64,000 bases of DNA from Epilithonimonas vandammei (GTDB lineage: Bacteria; Bacteroidota; Bacteroidia; Flavobacteriales; Weeksellaceae), in contig NZ_CP034161.1 in the NCBI RefSeq assembly GCF_003860525.1, forward strand, positions 248,001-312,000. The letters run 5' to 3'. A model generated the notes under the pieces. The model searched no databases. It saw nothing but the letters and a program-made list of their open reading frames with translations, and was not told the origin of the DNA. A program made the translations under genes and the position numbers. Positions 18,255-27,203 of this stretch are shown piece after piece; within the stretch, counting starts at the first letter, position 1; every line of letters begins with the position of its first letter.

Positions 18255-18935
18255 ATGAAAACAAAATTGACCCTATTATCCTTTGCAGTAATTTTAATCC
18301 TGAATTCCTGCCACAAAGAAATTAAATCCGAGAAAGGAGGAATTGATATCATTTCCAATGTCTATTTCAATGCTTCTAAGGGGCTGGACCAGATGCAAAG
18401 TTTCCACATTTCCAAAATGAGCTATTCTGAGGATGATTTGATAGAGATCGTTCCCGACCGAAGTTTTCCGGAAATTAGTAAGCAGCTATATTTTATCAAA
18501 GATTCGCTTTGCTACCCATTGGACTTCGAAAGAAAGACAGTCCTGTTTTCAGAGCTCGTTTTAAAACAAAAGCCCATAATGGTATGGAAGAAGAAAGAAG
18601 GTGCTGTCTTTTCAAAAGAATGGATTCCCAATTACCGGAACAGGAAAAAGCTATCTGACACCGTTTTGTTCGGGAAACAATATAAACGCTTCGAGATCAA
18701 TTCGCCCTGGAACTATACCCGGTTCTATATCTACCCTACGGACACCATCCTGCCCTACTCATTGTACCGGCACGCTGAACAGGATTATCACGGAAGACTG
18801 GAACGTATTGACTCTTACAATAAGAAGAATGACATTTTTGTCACGCTTCAGTTGATTCCGAGAAAAAACTGGGACGAGGCCGCCCGGGAACTATTTGAGT
18901 TTAATCATTTTGTAACACGCACTGAAAATGAGTGA
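18255..18935 (+). CDS. ICE lipoprotein of unknown function
   Basis: A 226-residue protein with a lipoprotein signal peptide ending in LILNSC (cysteine at residue 19). The mature part is charged and beta-rich, without a recognised domain. It ends 8 bp into the next gene (ATGAGTGA overlap), so the two are probably co-translated. The function is unknown. A role in surface or entry exclusion would fit a lipoprotein in a conjugative element but is only a guess. Confidence 0.7.
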   Translation: MKTKLTLLSFAVILILNSCHKEIKSEKGGIDIISNVYFNASKGLDQMQSFHISKMSYSEDDLIEIVPDRSFPEISKQLYFIKDSLCYPLDFERKTVLFSELVLKQKPIMVWKKKEGAVFSKEWIPNYRNRKKLSDTVLFGKQYKRFEINSPWNYTRFYIYPTDTILPYSLYRHAEQDYHGRLERIDSYNKKNDIFVTLQLIPRKNWDEAARELFEFNHFVTRTENE

Positions 18936-21900
18936 GCCTTTAGAAATAAATGATGACCTCACTGTCATTGAAGGAAGTAAAAACGAACTAATCCTTTTTG
19001 CAAAAGATGAGGATGCTAAGTCGTTTCTAAAACTGTTAGAACTTAACAGGCAATCCAATAGCAGAACGCTCGTGACGCTCAATGCGGTTACGAATACAAA
19101 AAAATTCCTCAACAGGTTCCAGTATTTCGGAGGCAAGATCTTTTTGTGTCTTGAAGCAAACCGGACAGGCGATGCAGCAACGCTCAAGATACTGATGGAA
19201 TTTAAGGAAAAGAATATCAAAGACATCCGGAAAATGTATGAGATATCCGCCAATGGAAATAAAGACCTGTCTCAGTATCTTAAAAACAAATTAGATGATC
19301 TTCATAAAAATAGTAATTTAGTCACATCAAAAGAATCAGAAAATGCAGCCACTACTATTAGACCAAACGGAATATCCGACACTCAGCACCTGGAATCCGG
19401 ATCTGCTGGACGAGATTCTGGAAAACCTTTGCAGAACAGCCAATCCGAACAAAACGCAAATAACAACAGAGGACAAAATGTGGGCGGCTCAAATGCTGGA
19501 AATGGATCTTCAGGCGCAGAGCGGAGCGATCTCACAATCGGAGAGCGAGGAAGAAGATCCACTGATGGAACACAATCTCAGGATGCTGAAGAAAAACCTT
19601 CCGTGGGCAGAATCATATTCGGGCGAATTGCAACCAGCACAGGAAGATCCGAAGGACAAGTTCCCAAGATAACCAATAATTCTGCAAATGTCGCAGAATT
19701 AGACGGTCTCATCGCGAAATATAATGGTCAGAAGCTGACCAACCAGCAAGTTGCAGAAGTCGTTTCCGCAGCTTGTTTTATTTCAAATAACAAAGAGGTT
19801 ATTTTTAAAGATGGCATCGCCATCACCGAAGAGCTAAAAGATATCTGCAATCAGTTCAAAAGCGGTGGTGTCGCTAAAGAGGGGCGTGGTATTCTTGACG
19901 AGTATTACACGGATGAGAAAATCGTAGAGGCTGTCCGAAACCTCATCAAAGAACCATTTGAAAACAGGAAAGAATTAAATGTTTTAGAACCGAGCGTGGG
20001 GACGGGCAACTTTTTGTATGCAGCTAAAGGACTTGCTTCTAATGCAACTATTTCTGCCTTTGAGATCAATGAGACCACAGCGAAGATCGCGAAAATACTC
20101 CATCCTGAAGCCAACATAAATCTTCGTTCTTTTGAAACCGAATTTATTGATGAGAAGGGAAACAAAAAGGATTTCTCTTACCAATACGATCTTGTGATAG
20201 GTAATCCACCCTACGGGGAACATCGCGGTCTCTATAAAGGATTGGGTGAGGAGCCCAAACTTTCCAGATACGAAGATTACTTTGTCAAGCGCAGCCTGGA
20301 TGTACTTAAAGACGATGGAGTTCTGGCGATGGTCCTTCCATCAGGCTGGCTCAACCGCAAGAGAGATCTTGAAAATGCTGAACTGGTCAAGGCTTTCCGG
20401 TTACCGACAGGGGCTTTTTCAGGAACACAGATCGGAACAGATATCATTATCCTGAAAAAGTCCGCGCAAATAATCAAGCATAATATCTCGGATTACTTTG
20501 AAAAAAATCCAGAAAACATTTTGGGTGAGATCCGTGAGAAACCGAATAGTTTCGGACGGATGGAGCTATACGTTCACGGAAATCTGGATGAAGCATTAGC
20601 AAGGCTGCAGAGACTTGAATCGAACAAACAAACCGAGAGGATTGGAAATCTTTTTGAAGACCTATTGTTAGAGCCAGCAGAACAGACGGTGAATCAAGAG
20701 TCTTCTACGTTGCAAAAAACTGATCTGACCGAATCGTATTCGGAAAGTATTGCTGATAAGGAAAAAAGTGATATTAGCTACAATGAAGTCCTGGAAAAAA
20801 TTGAGACTGTTCTTTCTAAGCTCAATACCATAAAATTTAAATCGCCGGCGGTTCTCAAAGAAATTGATAAATACAAAAAGCTGCAGTCCGAGATAGCAGA
20901 TCAGCCAAACAAATTTTCAAAGGACAGAATCCATGAAATTCTGAAAAAAGCAGAGCGGTTTATTAGTTCCCATAAAGATAAAAACACGGAATACAGGGTT
21001 CAGACGAAGCCTGAGCTTAAAAAAGGAATATTAAAATATCTATTCTCCAAGCCTGACGATGTTGTCAATACTTCGCTTCAGAATAGCACTGATATTACTC
21101 AGGAACAAATTGAAGCCTTCCGGGATACCAATTATGATGGCACATTGAACAATTATCGAAAACATTATCAATTCGCTAATTACATGGATGGCAATTGGGT
21201 TCACGATTTTTATTACGGAGAAGGAAATATTTATGCAAAGCTCGAGCAGCTGGAGATAGATTTCAAGGATAAATTTGCTGTCGGAGGAACTGAAGACCAA
21301 TATAACAAGCAGCTGAATCTCCTTCTTAATGTGCTTCCCAAACCTAAAACCTTTGATGAAATTTTTATAAGCCCCAATCACGAGTTCGTCCATCAATTTG
21401 CATTGGGACAGGTGGAAAAAGAACGGTACAACTACAATACTAAATCAAATGAAGTCGTTGTAGTGGATTATAATCTGGCTGAAAAATTTAAAGATTTTGT
21501 CGGGACTTTAGCGAGTGATGCCTTTCAGGGTTCTTCAGCGTGGGAGGTCCGGCAGTTTGTCGATAATGAGACCGTAACGGGAAGTGATAAGGAAAGAAAT
21601 GCTTTAGTCCGGGACAGAAGAAAGGTCGCAGCCAACGATCTCTTTCAAAAATTTATCCGTGAAGAATTATCGGATGAGCTTAGGGAGCGATTTGTCAAGG
21701 ACTTTAACAGAAATTACAACAACATTCACGTTCCGGACTATTCCAAATTCCCTTTGTTTTCTAAAATTTACAAGAACTTCAAAGGTTCAGAATTAAAATT
21801 AACCGAGGTTCAGAAATCTGGTATCGGAAGACTGACAACGAAAGGTGTAGGTTTGCTGGCACACGAGGTAGGATTCGGAAAAACCTTATCCGGAATCCTC

Positions 21901-24093
21901 TCCATGCACGAAGCGATGGAACGAGGAAATTCTAAAAGACCATTGATCGTGGTTCCCAACGACAGCATACTAAAGCAGTGGGTGGAGACCATCTTTGAAA
22001 CAATACCGGATGCAAAGGTCAATGTGCTTGGCAACCTCGGTAAAGATTATGACCTTTCAAAATTTGATAACAAAGATGGAGAGATTACTATCGTTACTTA
22101 TGAGGGCTTTAATAACATAGGTTTTTCTGAAAGTATTACTGAAGATCTGGCTTCAAAGTTCTCTTATATCTCCGAAAGCGAACTACGCAGCGTAAACTCA
22201 ATTAGTGAACGGGATTTCCAGAAAGAATTGGAAAAGACCAAAGAGGTAGAGGGTAAAATGAAGCGAGGAAAGATATACGACTGGGAAGATTTCGGTTTTG
22301 ACCATATGACCTTTGATGAAGTCCATAATGCCAATCATATTGTGGGGAAGGTCAGAATTGAGGACAGAAGATTCTCTTCCCACTTTAGAAGCCAGAATCA
22401 GCAGACTTCCAAATTGGGCATTAATACCTGGATGGCTGCACAGTACATCCAGCAAAAATACGATGGTAGAAATGTTACCCTGCTTTCTGCCACACCATTT
22501 ACCAATAAACCGCTGGAATACTATTCCATATTATCCCTGATTGCCAATAAACGTCTGGAAGAATCAGGCTATTTCAATGTCAATACCTTCTTCGAAACTT
22601 TTATGGAAGCAGATACTGATATGGAGATTGATGCGAAAGGTGATGTAAAGTTTAAAGCTAATGTTCGCCGGTTCAAGAACAATTCCTTGTTTCAGCAGCT
22701 ATTATCTGAATTTATAGACATTAAAGGCGAAGAGGATAACCCCGAACTGATTCGTCCGAACAAGATCAACAAAGAGTATAAAATTGAGCAAAATGACCTG
22801 ACGAAAGAGCAGTACGATCTATTGACGGAAAATTTCAGCGAAACAGAAAAAGGAGCAATTCTCACCCACATTCTTAATGCAAGGCTGATTGCTATTTCTC
22901 CGTATCTATCCCCTTACTATGAAGGGGACTTCCCGTCCCTGGAAGAATTTATTGAAAATTCACCGAAGCTGAATGAGACGATGAACCTCATCCGACAGAA
23001 TAAAAAAGACATTCCGGGTGCGGGACAGATCATTTATTCTGAATTAGCAGTCTCGGAATTTCCAAAGATGAAAGAGTACCTTGTGACCAATATTGGTTAC
23101 AGACCAGATGAAATCGGGGTCATTACCGGTGCCACATCCAAGCCTCAAAGGATAGCCATTCAGAATGATTTTAATTCCGGGAAGATAAAAATCATCATCG
23201 GCAGTGAAGCAATTCAGGAGGGAATGAATCTGCAGGAAAACACGACAGATCTGTACCTCCTCTCCCTACCCTATAACTTTACGACCTTGAGACAAGTGGA
23301 AGGACGTGCCTGGCGGCAGGGAAACAAGCACGAAAATGTGAGAGTTAATTTTATGCTAACTAATGACAGCATCGATGTATTTATGCTACAGAAGTTACAA
23401 TCAAAACAGGCGAGGTATCTGGAAGCGATGAAAAAGGGAGCTGATGTACTCGACATCTCAGATATCAGTACGCAGGAACTTAAAACGTCTATCATCACAA
23501 ATCCCGAGACAAGGGCTAATATCGAAATTGAATTGCTGAAAAAGAAGATCGAGAGTGAGAAAAACAAGCATCTGGCAGATATTGCCTTTGTCCTTAGAAA
23601 ACAGGAAGATTTTCTAAAAGTGAAGGAAATGGTGACCAAGGCTGAGCAGTCTTATAACAGAATCCTAGGCTACTGCCAAAATGAAGATGAGAATACTGAC
23701 TATTGGAAAAATCAACTTCCTGCTTACCAGAAGACGATTGACCTTGCTAAAGCGGAAGTTCAGAAAACAATCGAATTCTTAGGTGAAAAAGGGGTCAATG
23801 TTGCAGAGATAGAAAAGCAAACTAAAAATACGGAAGATCAAATTGCTCTATTGGATAAGAAATTAGAAGATCTTTCCGAGGCTAGGACGCAACTTATTAG
23901 GCGGTATAAGCAAGAGCAGGAGGAACGGCTAAAATTCAACAAAGAAATTAGTTATGTTATTGAAAGAGCTCAGGAAAACAAAGCATTTTTTAAACTAGCA
24001 TTAGAGACACAACTAAATTATAAAAGCTCACATCTTATGACAAATTCTCGAAATGAAATTGCAGTAAAAACTGACATAAAAAGAGGAAGGTAG
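18928..24093 (+). CDS. Giant N6-adenine methylase plus SNF2-type helicase protein (DarB-like)
   Basis: A 1721-residue protein. Order: an N-terminal segment resembling a degenerate Toprim fold (VIEGSKNE near residue 13, IFLCLEANRTGDAA near 71-84); a low-complexity S/N/G-rich linker (about 135-250); a methyltransferase with EPSVGTGNF (about 354) and NPPYGEH (about 426); a helical middle; and a helicase with HEVGFGKT (about 978), FDEVHNANH (about 1128), SATPFTNKP (about 1188), IGSEAIQEGMNLQ (about 1427) and RQVEGRAWRQGN (about 1456); then a coiled-coil end. The layout recalls DarB of phage P1 and ICE antirestriction methylase-helicases, which protect incoming DNA. That role is inferred. It is the last gene of the G+C-richer ICE block. 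Confidence 0.85.
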   Translation: MSEPLEINDDLTVIEGSKNELILFAKDEDAKSFLKLLELNRQSNSRTLVTLNAVTNTKKFLNRFQYFGGKIFLCLEANRTGDAATLKILMEFKEKNIKDIRKMYEISANGNKDLSQYLKNKLDDLHKNSNLVTSKESENAATTIRPNGISDTQHLESGSAGRDSGKPLQNSQSEQNANNNRGQNVGGSNAGNGSSGAERSDLTIGERGRRSTDGTQSQDAEEKPSVGRIIFGRIATSTGRSEGQVPKITNNSANVAELDGLIAKYNGQKLTNQQVAEVVSAACFISNNKEVIFKDGIAITEELKDICNQFKSGGVAKEGRGILDEYYTDEKIVEAVRNLIKEPFENRKELNVLEPSVGTGNFLYAAKGLASNATISAFEINETTAKIAKILHPEANINLRSFETEFIDEKGNKKDFSYQYDLVIGNPPYGEHRGLYKGLGEEPKLSRYEDYFVKRSLDVLKDDGVLAMVLPSGWLNRKRDLENAELVKAFRLPTGAFSGTQIGTDIIILKKSAQIIKHNISDYFEKNPENILGEIREKPNSFGRMELYVHGNLDEALARLQRLESNKQTERIGNLFEDLLLEPAEQTVNQESSTLQKTDLTESYSESIADKEKSDISYNEVLEKIETVLSKLNTIKFKSPAVLKEIDKYKKLQSEIADQPNKFSKDRIHEILKKAERFISSHKDKNTEYRVQTKPELKKGILKYLFSKPDDVVNTSLQNSTDITQEQIEAFRDTNYDGTLNNYRKHYQFANYMDGNWVHDFYYGEGNIYAKLEQLEIDFKDKFAVGGTEDQYNKQLNLLLNVLPKPKTFDEIFISPNHEFVHQFALGQVEKERYNYNTKSNEVVVVDYNLAEKFKDFVGTLASDAFQGSSAWEVRQFVDNETVTGSDKERNALVRDRRKVAANDLFQKFIREELSDELRERFVKDFNRNYNNIHVPDYSKFPLFSKIYKNFKGSELKLTEVQKSGIGRLTTKGVGLLAHEVGFGKTLSGILSMHEAMERGNSKRPLIVVPNDSILKQWVETIFETIPDAKVNVLGNLGKDYDLSKFDNKDGEITIVTYEGFNNIGFSESITEDLASKFSYISESELRSVNSISERDFQKELEKTKEVEGKMKRGKIYDWEDFGFDHMTFDEVHNANHIVGKVRIEDRRFSSHFRSQNQQTSKLGINTWMAAQYIQQKYDGRNVTLLSATPFTNKPLEYYSILSLIANKRLEESGYFNVNTFFETFMEADTDMEIDAKGDVKFKANVRRFKNNSLFQQLLSEFIDIKGEEDNPELIRPNKINKEYKIEQNDLTKEQYDLLTENFSETEKGAILTHILNARLIAISPYLSPYYEGDFPSLEEFIENSPKLNETMNLIRQNKKDIPGAGQIIYSELAVSEFPKMKEYLVTNIGYRPDEIGVITGATSKPQRIAIQNDFNSGKIKIIIGSEAIQEGMNLQENTTDLYLLSLPYNFTTLRQVEGRAWRQGNKHENVRVNFMLTNDSIDVFMLQKLQSKQARYLEAMKKGADVLDISDISTQELKTSIITNPETRANIEIELLKKKIESEKNKHLADIAFVLRKQEDFLKVKEMVTKAEQSYNRILGYCQNEDENTDYWKNQLPAYQKTIDLAKAEVQKTIEFLGEKGVNVAEIEKQTKNTEDQIALLDKKLEDLSEARTQLIRRYKQEQEERLKFNKEISYVIERAQENKAFFKLALETQLNYKSSHLMTNSRNEIAVKTDIKRGR
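19343..19672 (+). CDS. Candidate overlapping gene (+1 frame) inside the methylase-helicase gene
   Basis: A 109-codon frame starting with ATG lies exactly over the low-complexity linker of the large protein, in the +1 frame. Its product looks more like a real protein than the linker does: it has acidic helices (WNPDLLDEILENL, MWAAQMLEMDLQ) and few low-complexity runs. It may be a true overlapping gene, or an ancestral separate gene that was absorbed into the large ORF. It may also be a chance product of biased codons. No database comparison was possible. Confidence 0.3.
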   Translation: MQPLLLDQTEYPTLSTWNPDLLDEILENLCRTANPNKTQITTEDKMWAAQMLEMDLQAQSGAISQSESEEEDPLMEHNLRMLKKNLPWAESYSGELQPAQEDPKDKFPR

Positions 24094-24500
24094 CAAGTTT
24101 GACAAGATATAAATGAAATTAGCATCATATGAGGTCAAAGCTTTGCTAAAGATTTTAAACCATTATTTGGTTTAATCGGTTTAAATATAATTTTTCTGTC
24201 ACTATTACGGATTTCCTTAATGAACGTCTAAAAGCATATAGTATTTTTGACAAAACATTTTAAAAATTCAAACTGTAAATCTGAAGAGTAGTTTAAATTA
24301 GCTTATTTATAACAGTTAAAATATATTGTATTTCCTATTCGGAATTATTGCATACTTTAAACCTAAAATGGCATATAAAAATTTATAATAATAGTATCAA
24401 TTATTTTGCTAGTAATGACTATTATTAATGTAAATTATGTCAATTTGTCAAAATTTTATTTGCGGTATAGTAAATGTGTTAAATAGTCAAAATAACAACA
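24094..24500. other. A+T-rich intergenic region before the CBASS operon
   Basis: 407 bp without a plausible gene, markedly A+T-rich compared with the ICE genes to the left. It marks a sharp change of base composition and probably holds the CBASS promoter. A weak candidate is TTTG at 24444-24447 with TAAATGTG at 24471-24478 (one mismatch to TAnnTTTG, spacing 23). A 12-bp stretch, taacagttaaaa at 24310-24321, recurs at 29681-29692 on the other side of the operon. Confidence 0.5.
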
Positions 24501-26030
24501 ATGGCAAACAACGTTTTAGCGAGGCAGGCCGGTGATGATTACCAGGCTAAATTTTTTTGGTTACATGCATCTAGGCTTAATATTCCACATACTTGCGTCA
24601 AACAGGTTGCCTGGGAAATGAATGGAACTTTTGGTTTTGACGATGTGGTTGTTTACTACGACCCTGCATCAAAAGATCCAAGTGGAGGAGATGTGATCCA
24701 AGAATGTTATCAGGTTAAATTTCATGTTGACCACAAAAGAGGTTTTACGTGGGAATCGCTTATGGAACCTGAGTTTATAGGAAACAAAACGGAATCAATA
24801 TTACAGAGATTATATAAAAATTACGAAAATGATCCTGCGAGTTTCAAGAATAAGCGATATATATTAGTAAATTCTTGGGGGCTAGACTACAGTAATCAAC
24901 TAAGTATTCTTCTCGGTAATAACGGAGGAATTAGATTAAGTGTTCTCTTTAAGGGTGGAGAAAACTCTGTAAATGGAAAAATTAGAAAGGAATGGAAAGA
25001 GCACTTGGGTATAAGCAGCGATGATGTGTTAAGTGAAGTACTATCTACCCTTAGGATCAAGCATAGCTCTGATGACGAGAGTCGCCTTAAAGAAAATTTA
25101 AACAACCATTTGTTAATATCCGGCTTGGAAACTATTCCAGCGGATCAACGTTCCGGTAAATATAATGACTTAATTCGGAATCTTCACGCAGCAGGTCGGA
25201 ATATTTTTACAAAGGACGAACTAATGGAGATTTGCAAACAGGAGAAACTTTATGTTGGAATTAAAGAAGCAGAGAACTTGTTTTTCAAGGCGGGCGTCCG
25301 AAGTTTTTACAGAGGTGCTGAAAATCTTCATAATGAAGTAGATTGTATTGCTTGTTTACTTCATTGCTTTTCGGGAAGGTTTGTATTGGATGAATATTCA
25401 GGAATGGACTTCATCAATTCAGAAATCGATAAACTTTCGAATCTTATAATATCTGCAAAATCTCCTGTATTATTAAATCTGGATACACATCTGTCTATTG
25501 CGATGTTATTTGGAAAGAATCTGAATCCGAAGTATGGCGGTTTGGATATAACTGTTGTCCAGAAAACTTTCAATGGAAATCTGATGTGGAAACCGCAATT
25601 TGAGAATAAAGAAATGTATCCTTCTCCATTTTGGAATATTGATAATAGTAATGGAGATGAAAAAGGGAGTGATATGGTCTTGTCACTTAGTGTAACGCAT
25701 GATATTAGAGCTGATGTATCTGATTTCGCCACAACAAATTTGACTGGTATCAAACTTAATGTGGAAGCTGTTATTCAAACTGGTGTAGGGGCAACTTCTA
25801 TAAAGGATGCTACCCATGCGGTATTGGCTCTAGAAGAATTGATTGCCGACATAAGATTATTAAAGAGAAAACATGGAATTACCGGAAAAGTACATCTTTT
25901 TATGTCAGGACCTAATGCTTTGGCTTTCTTTTTAGGGCAAAGAATAAGTCCTCTTGGCGCTGTGACACTTTATGAATACGACTTTGAACAGCAGAGATCA
26001 TTAGGATATCACGCTATTTTAGATTTATAA
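24501..26030 (+). CDS. cap4: CBASS effector Cap4: DUF4297-like endonuclease with SAVED domain
   Basis: A 509-residue protein. The N-terminal part has the signs of a PD-(D/E)xK nuclease of the DUF4297 type: ARQAGDDYQAKFFW (residues 7-20), FDDVVVYYD (D47/D48) and YQVKFH (QxK, Q71 and K73). The C-terminal part (about 290-509) is a SAVED domain with ATHAVLALEEL, GKVHLFMSGPNALAFFLGQ and LGAVTLYEYD. In characterised Cap4 proteins SAVED binds a cyclic trinucleotide and promotes oligomerisation, which licenses indiscriminate double-stranded DNA cutting. It is first in the operon here. The nucleotide it senses cannot be told from the sequence. Confidence 0.92.
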   Translation: MANNVLARQAGDDYQAKFFWLHASRLNIPHTCVKQVAWEMNGTFGFDDVVVYYDPASKDPSGGDVIQECYQVKFHVDHKRGFTWESLMEPEFIGNKTESILQRLYKNYENDPASFKNKRYILVNSWGLDYSNQLSILLGNNGGIRLSVLFKGGENSVNGKIRKEWKEHLGISSDDVLSEVLSTLRIKHSSDDESRLKENLNNHLLISGLETIPADQRSGKYNDLIRNLHAAGRNIFTKDELMEICKQEKLYVGIKEAENLFFKAGVRSFYRGAENLHNEVDCIACLLHCFSGRFVLDEYSGMDFINSEIDKLSNLIISAKSPVLLNLDTHLSIAMLFGKNLNPKYGGLDITVVQKTFNGNLMWKPQFENKEMYPSPFWNIDNSNGDEKGSDMVLSLSVTHDIRADVSDFATTNLTGIKLNVEAVIQTGVGATSIKDATHAVLALEELIADIRLLKRKHGITGKVHLFMSGPNALAFFLGQRISPLGAVTLYEYDFEQQRSLGYHAILDL

Positions 26031-26048
26031 TAAAACAACAATATTTAT

Positions 26049-27203
26049 ATGAAAATTGATTCTTATTTTAATGATTTTTTGTCAAATATCAGATTGACTT
26101 CTTCACAGAAAGCAGATTTAATTACAGGGCATACTACGCTTCGCAGGAGATTGTTAGCCGATGATGATCTTAAGGACATAATAATATCCACATTTTTGCA
26201 GGGTAGTTATCGAAGATCAACTGCTATTAGGCCACTAAATGGTAAAAGAGCTGATGTAGATGTGATTATAGTTACTAATCTCGATAGGGAATCTATAACT
26301 CCTGAAGATGCTATTGAAAAATTTATTCCTTTTGTCAAAAAGCATTATGATGGTAAATACCAATTACAAGGGCGGTCTATAGGAATAGAATTGTCTTATG
26401 TTGACTTGGATATTGTAATCACGTCAGCGCCATCTGAGGTGGACAAAGCTGCCTTACAATCTATTAGTGTTCTCTCAACTTTAATGCTTGAAGACTTTGC
26501 ACCAACTTACGAATGGAGGCTTTCTAAAGGATGGTCCGAACCAGACCTACAAAAGGCAAATGTTTATTTATCAGAGGCCGTAAAATCAGAAGCAGAGTGG
26601 AAAACAAGCCCTTTATGGATACCAGATAGAGAAGCGGAACAATGGGATCAAACGCATCCACTAGAGCAAATTAGATGGACACGAGATAAAAACAAAAACA
26701 CCAATAAACATTTTGTCAATGTTGTAAAGGCATTAAAATGGTGGAGAACACTACAACTTACCAATCTTAAATATCCCAAAGGGTATCCTATTGAGCATAT
26801 GATTGGAGATTGTTGTCCTGATGGCATCTCTTCAGTAGCTGAAGGTGTTTCTAAAACATTAGAAGGTATTGTTGATACCTACTACATGGACTACCTAATG
26901 GATAGGACACCAATACTTTCTGATCGAGGGGTTCCTGAACATGATGTATGGAAGAGAGTTTCTGTTGAAGATTTTAAATCTTTTTACGATTCTGTAAAAG
27001 AGTATTCAAACATAGCTAAGGAAGCACTTGAAGCGGAAAGTTTGAAAGAACAGGTAAATAAATGGAGACAAATTTTCGGCGATAAATTTCCACCGTATGA
27101 CGATGATGACGATGATGCCTCTGGAAAAAATTCGATAACCCCTTCAGGAGGGTTCACTCCTAGAAAAGAAAGCTCAGATGTTGAATCAGGACGTTTTGCA
27201 TAA
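26049..27203 (+). CDS. CD-NTase (cGAS/DncV-like nucleotidyltransferase) of CBASS
   Basis: A 384-residue protein with the polymerase-beta-type active site: QGSYRRST (GS motif at residues 52-53), ADVDVIIV (D69 and D71) and YVDLDIVIT (third acidic residue about D121). It makes a cyclic di- or trinucleotide alarm signal on phage infection. Pairing with Cap4 suggests a clade D-like enzyme, but this is inferred. The C-terminal tail after about residue 350 is disordered, with a run of six aspartates followed by a polar stretch ending SGRFA. Such tails act like ubiquitin tails for Cap2. Its last 26 bp overlap the cap2 start in another frame. Confidence 0.93.
   Translation: MKIDSYFNDFLSNIRLTSSQKADLITGHTTLRRRLLADDDLKDIIISTFLQGSYRRSTAIRPLNGKRADVDVIIVTNLDRESITPEDAIEKFIPFVKKHYDGKYQLQGRSIGIELSYVDLDIVITSAPSEVDKAALQSISVLSTLMLEDFAPTYEWRLSKGWSEPDLQKANVYLSEAVKSEAEWKTSPLWIPDREAEQWDQTHPLEQIRWTRDKNKNTNKHFVNVVKALKWWRTLQLTNLKYPKGYPIEHMIGDCCPDGISSVAEGVSKTLEGIVDTYYMDYLMDRTPILSDRGVPEHDVWKRVSVEDFKSFYDSVKEYSNIAKEALEAESLKEQVNKWRQIFGDKFPPYDDDDDDASGKNSITPSGGFTPRKESSDVESGRFA

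Larger units (their letters stand above)
1..24093 (+). mobile_element. Integrative conjugative element backbone (partial, left end outside window)
   Basis: A continuous plus-strand block of conjugation genes matches the Bacteroidota ICE/CTnDOT type: ParA-like ATPase, TraE (DUF4134), TraF (DUF4133), TraG (VirB4), TraI-like secreted proteins, TraJ (VirB6-like), TraK, TraM (VirB10-like), TraN (VirB9-like), a VirD4-like coupling protein and an M23 peptidase, followed by a large methylase-helicase. Genes are packed with 1-29 bp overlaps or short gaps, which suggests one long transcript. Base composition here is visibly richer in G+C than the DNA after 24.1 kb. Integrase, relaxase and oriT are not in the window. 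The right end may lie at about 24.1 kb or near the tRNA at 29.9 kb, with the CBASS operon as cargo; no att repeat was found. Confidence 0.9.
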
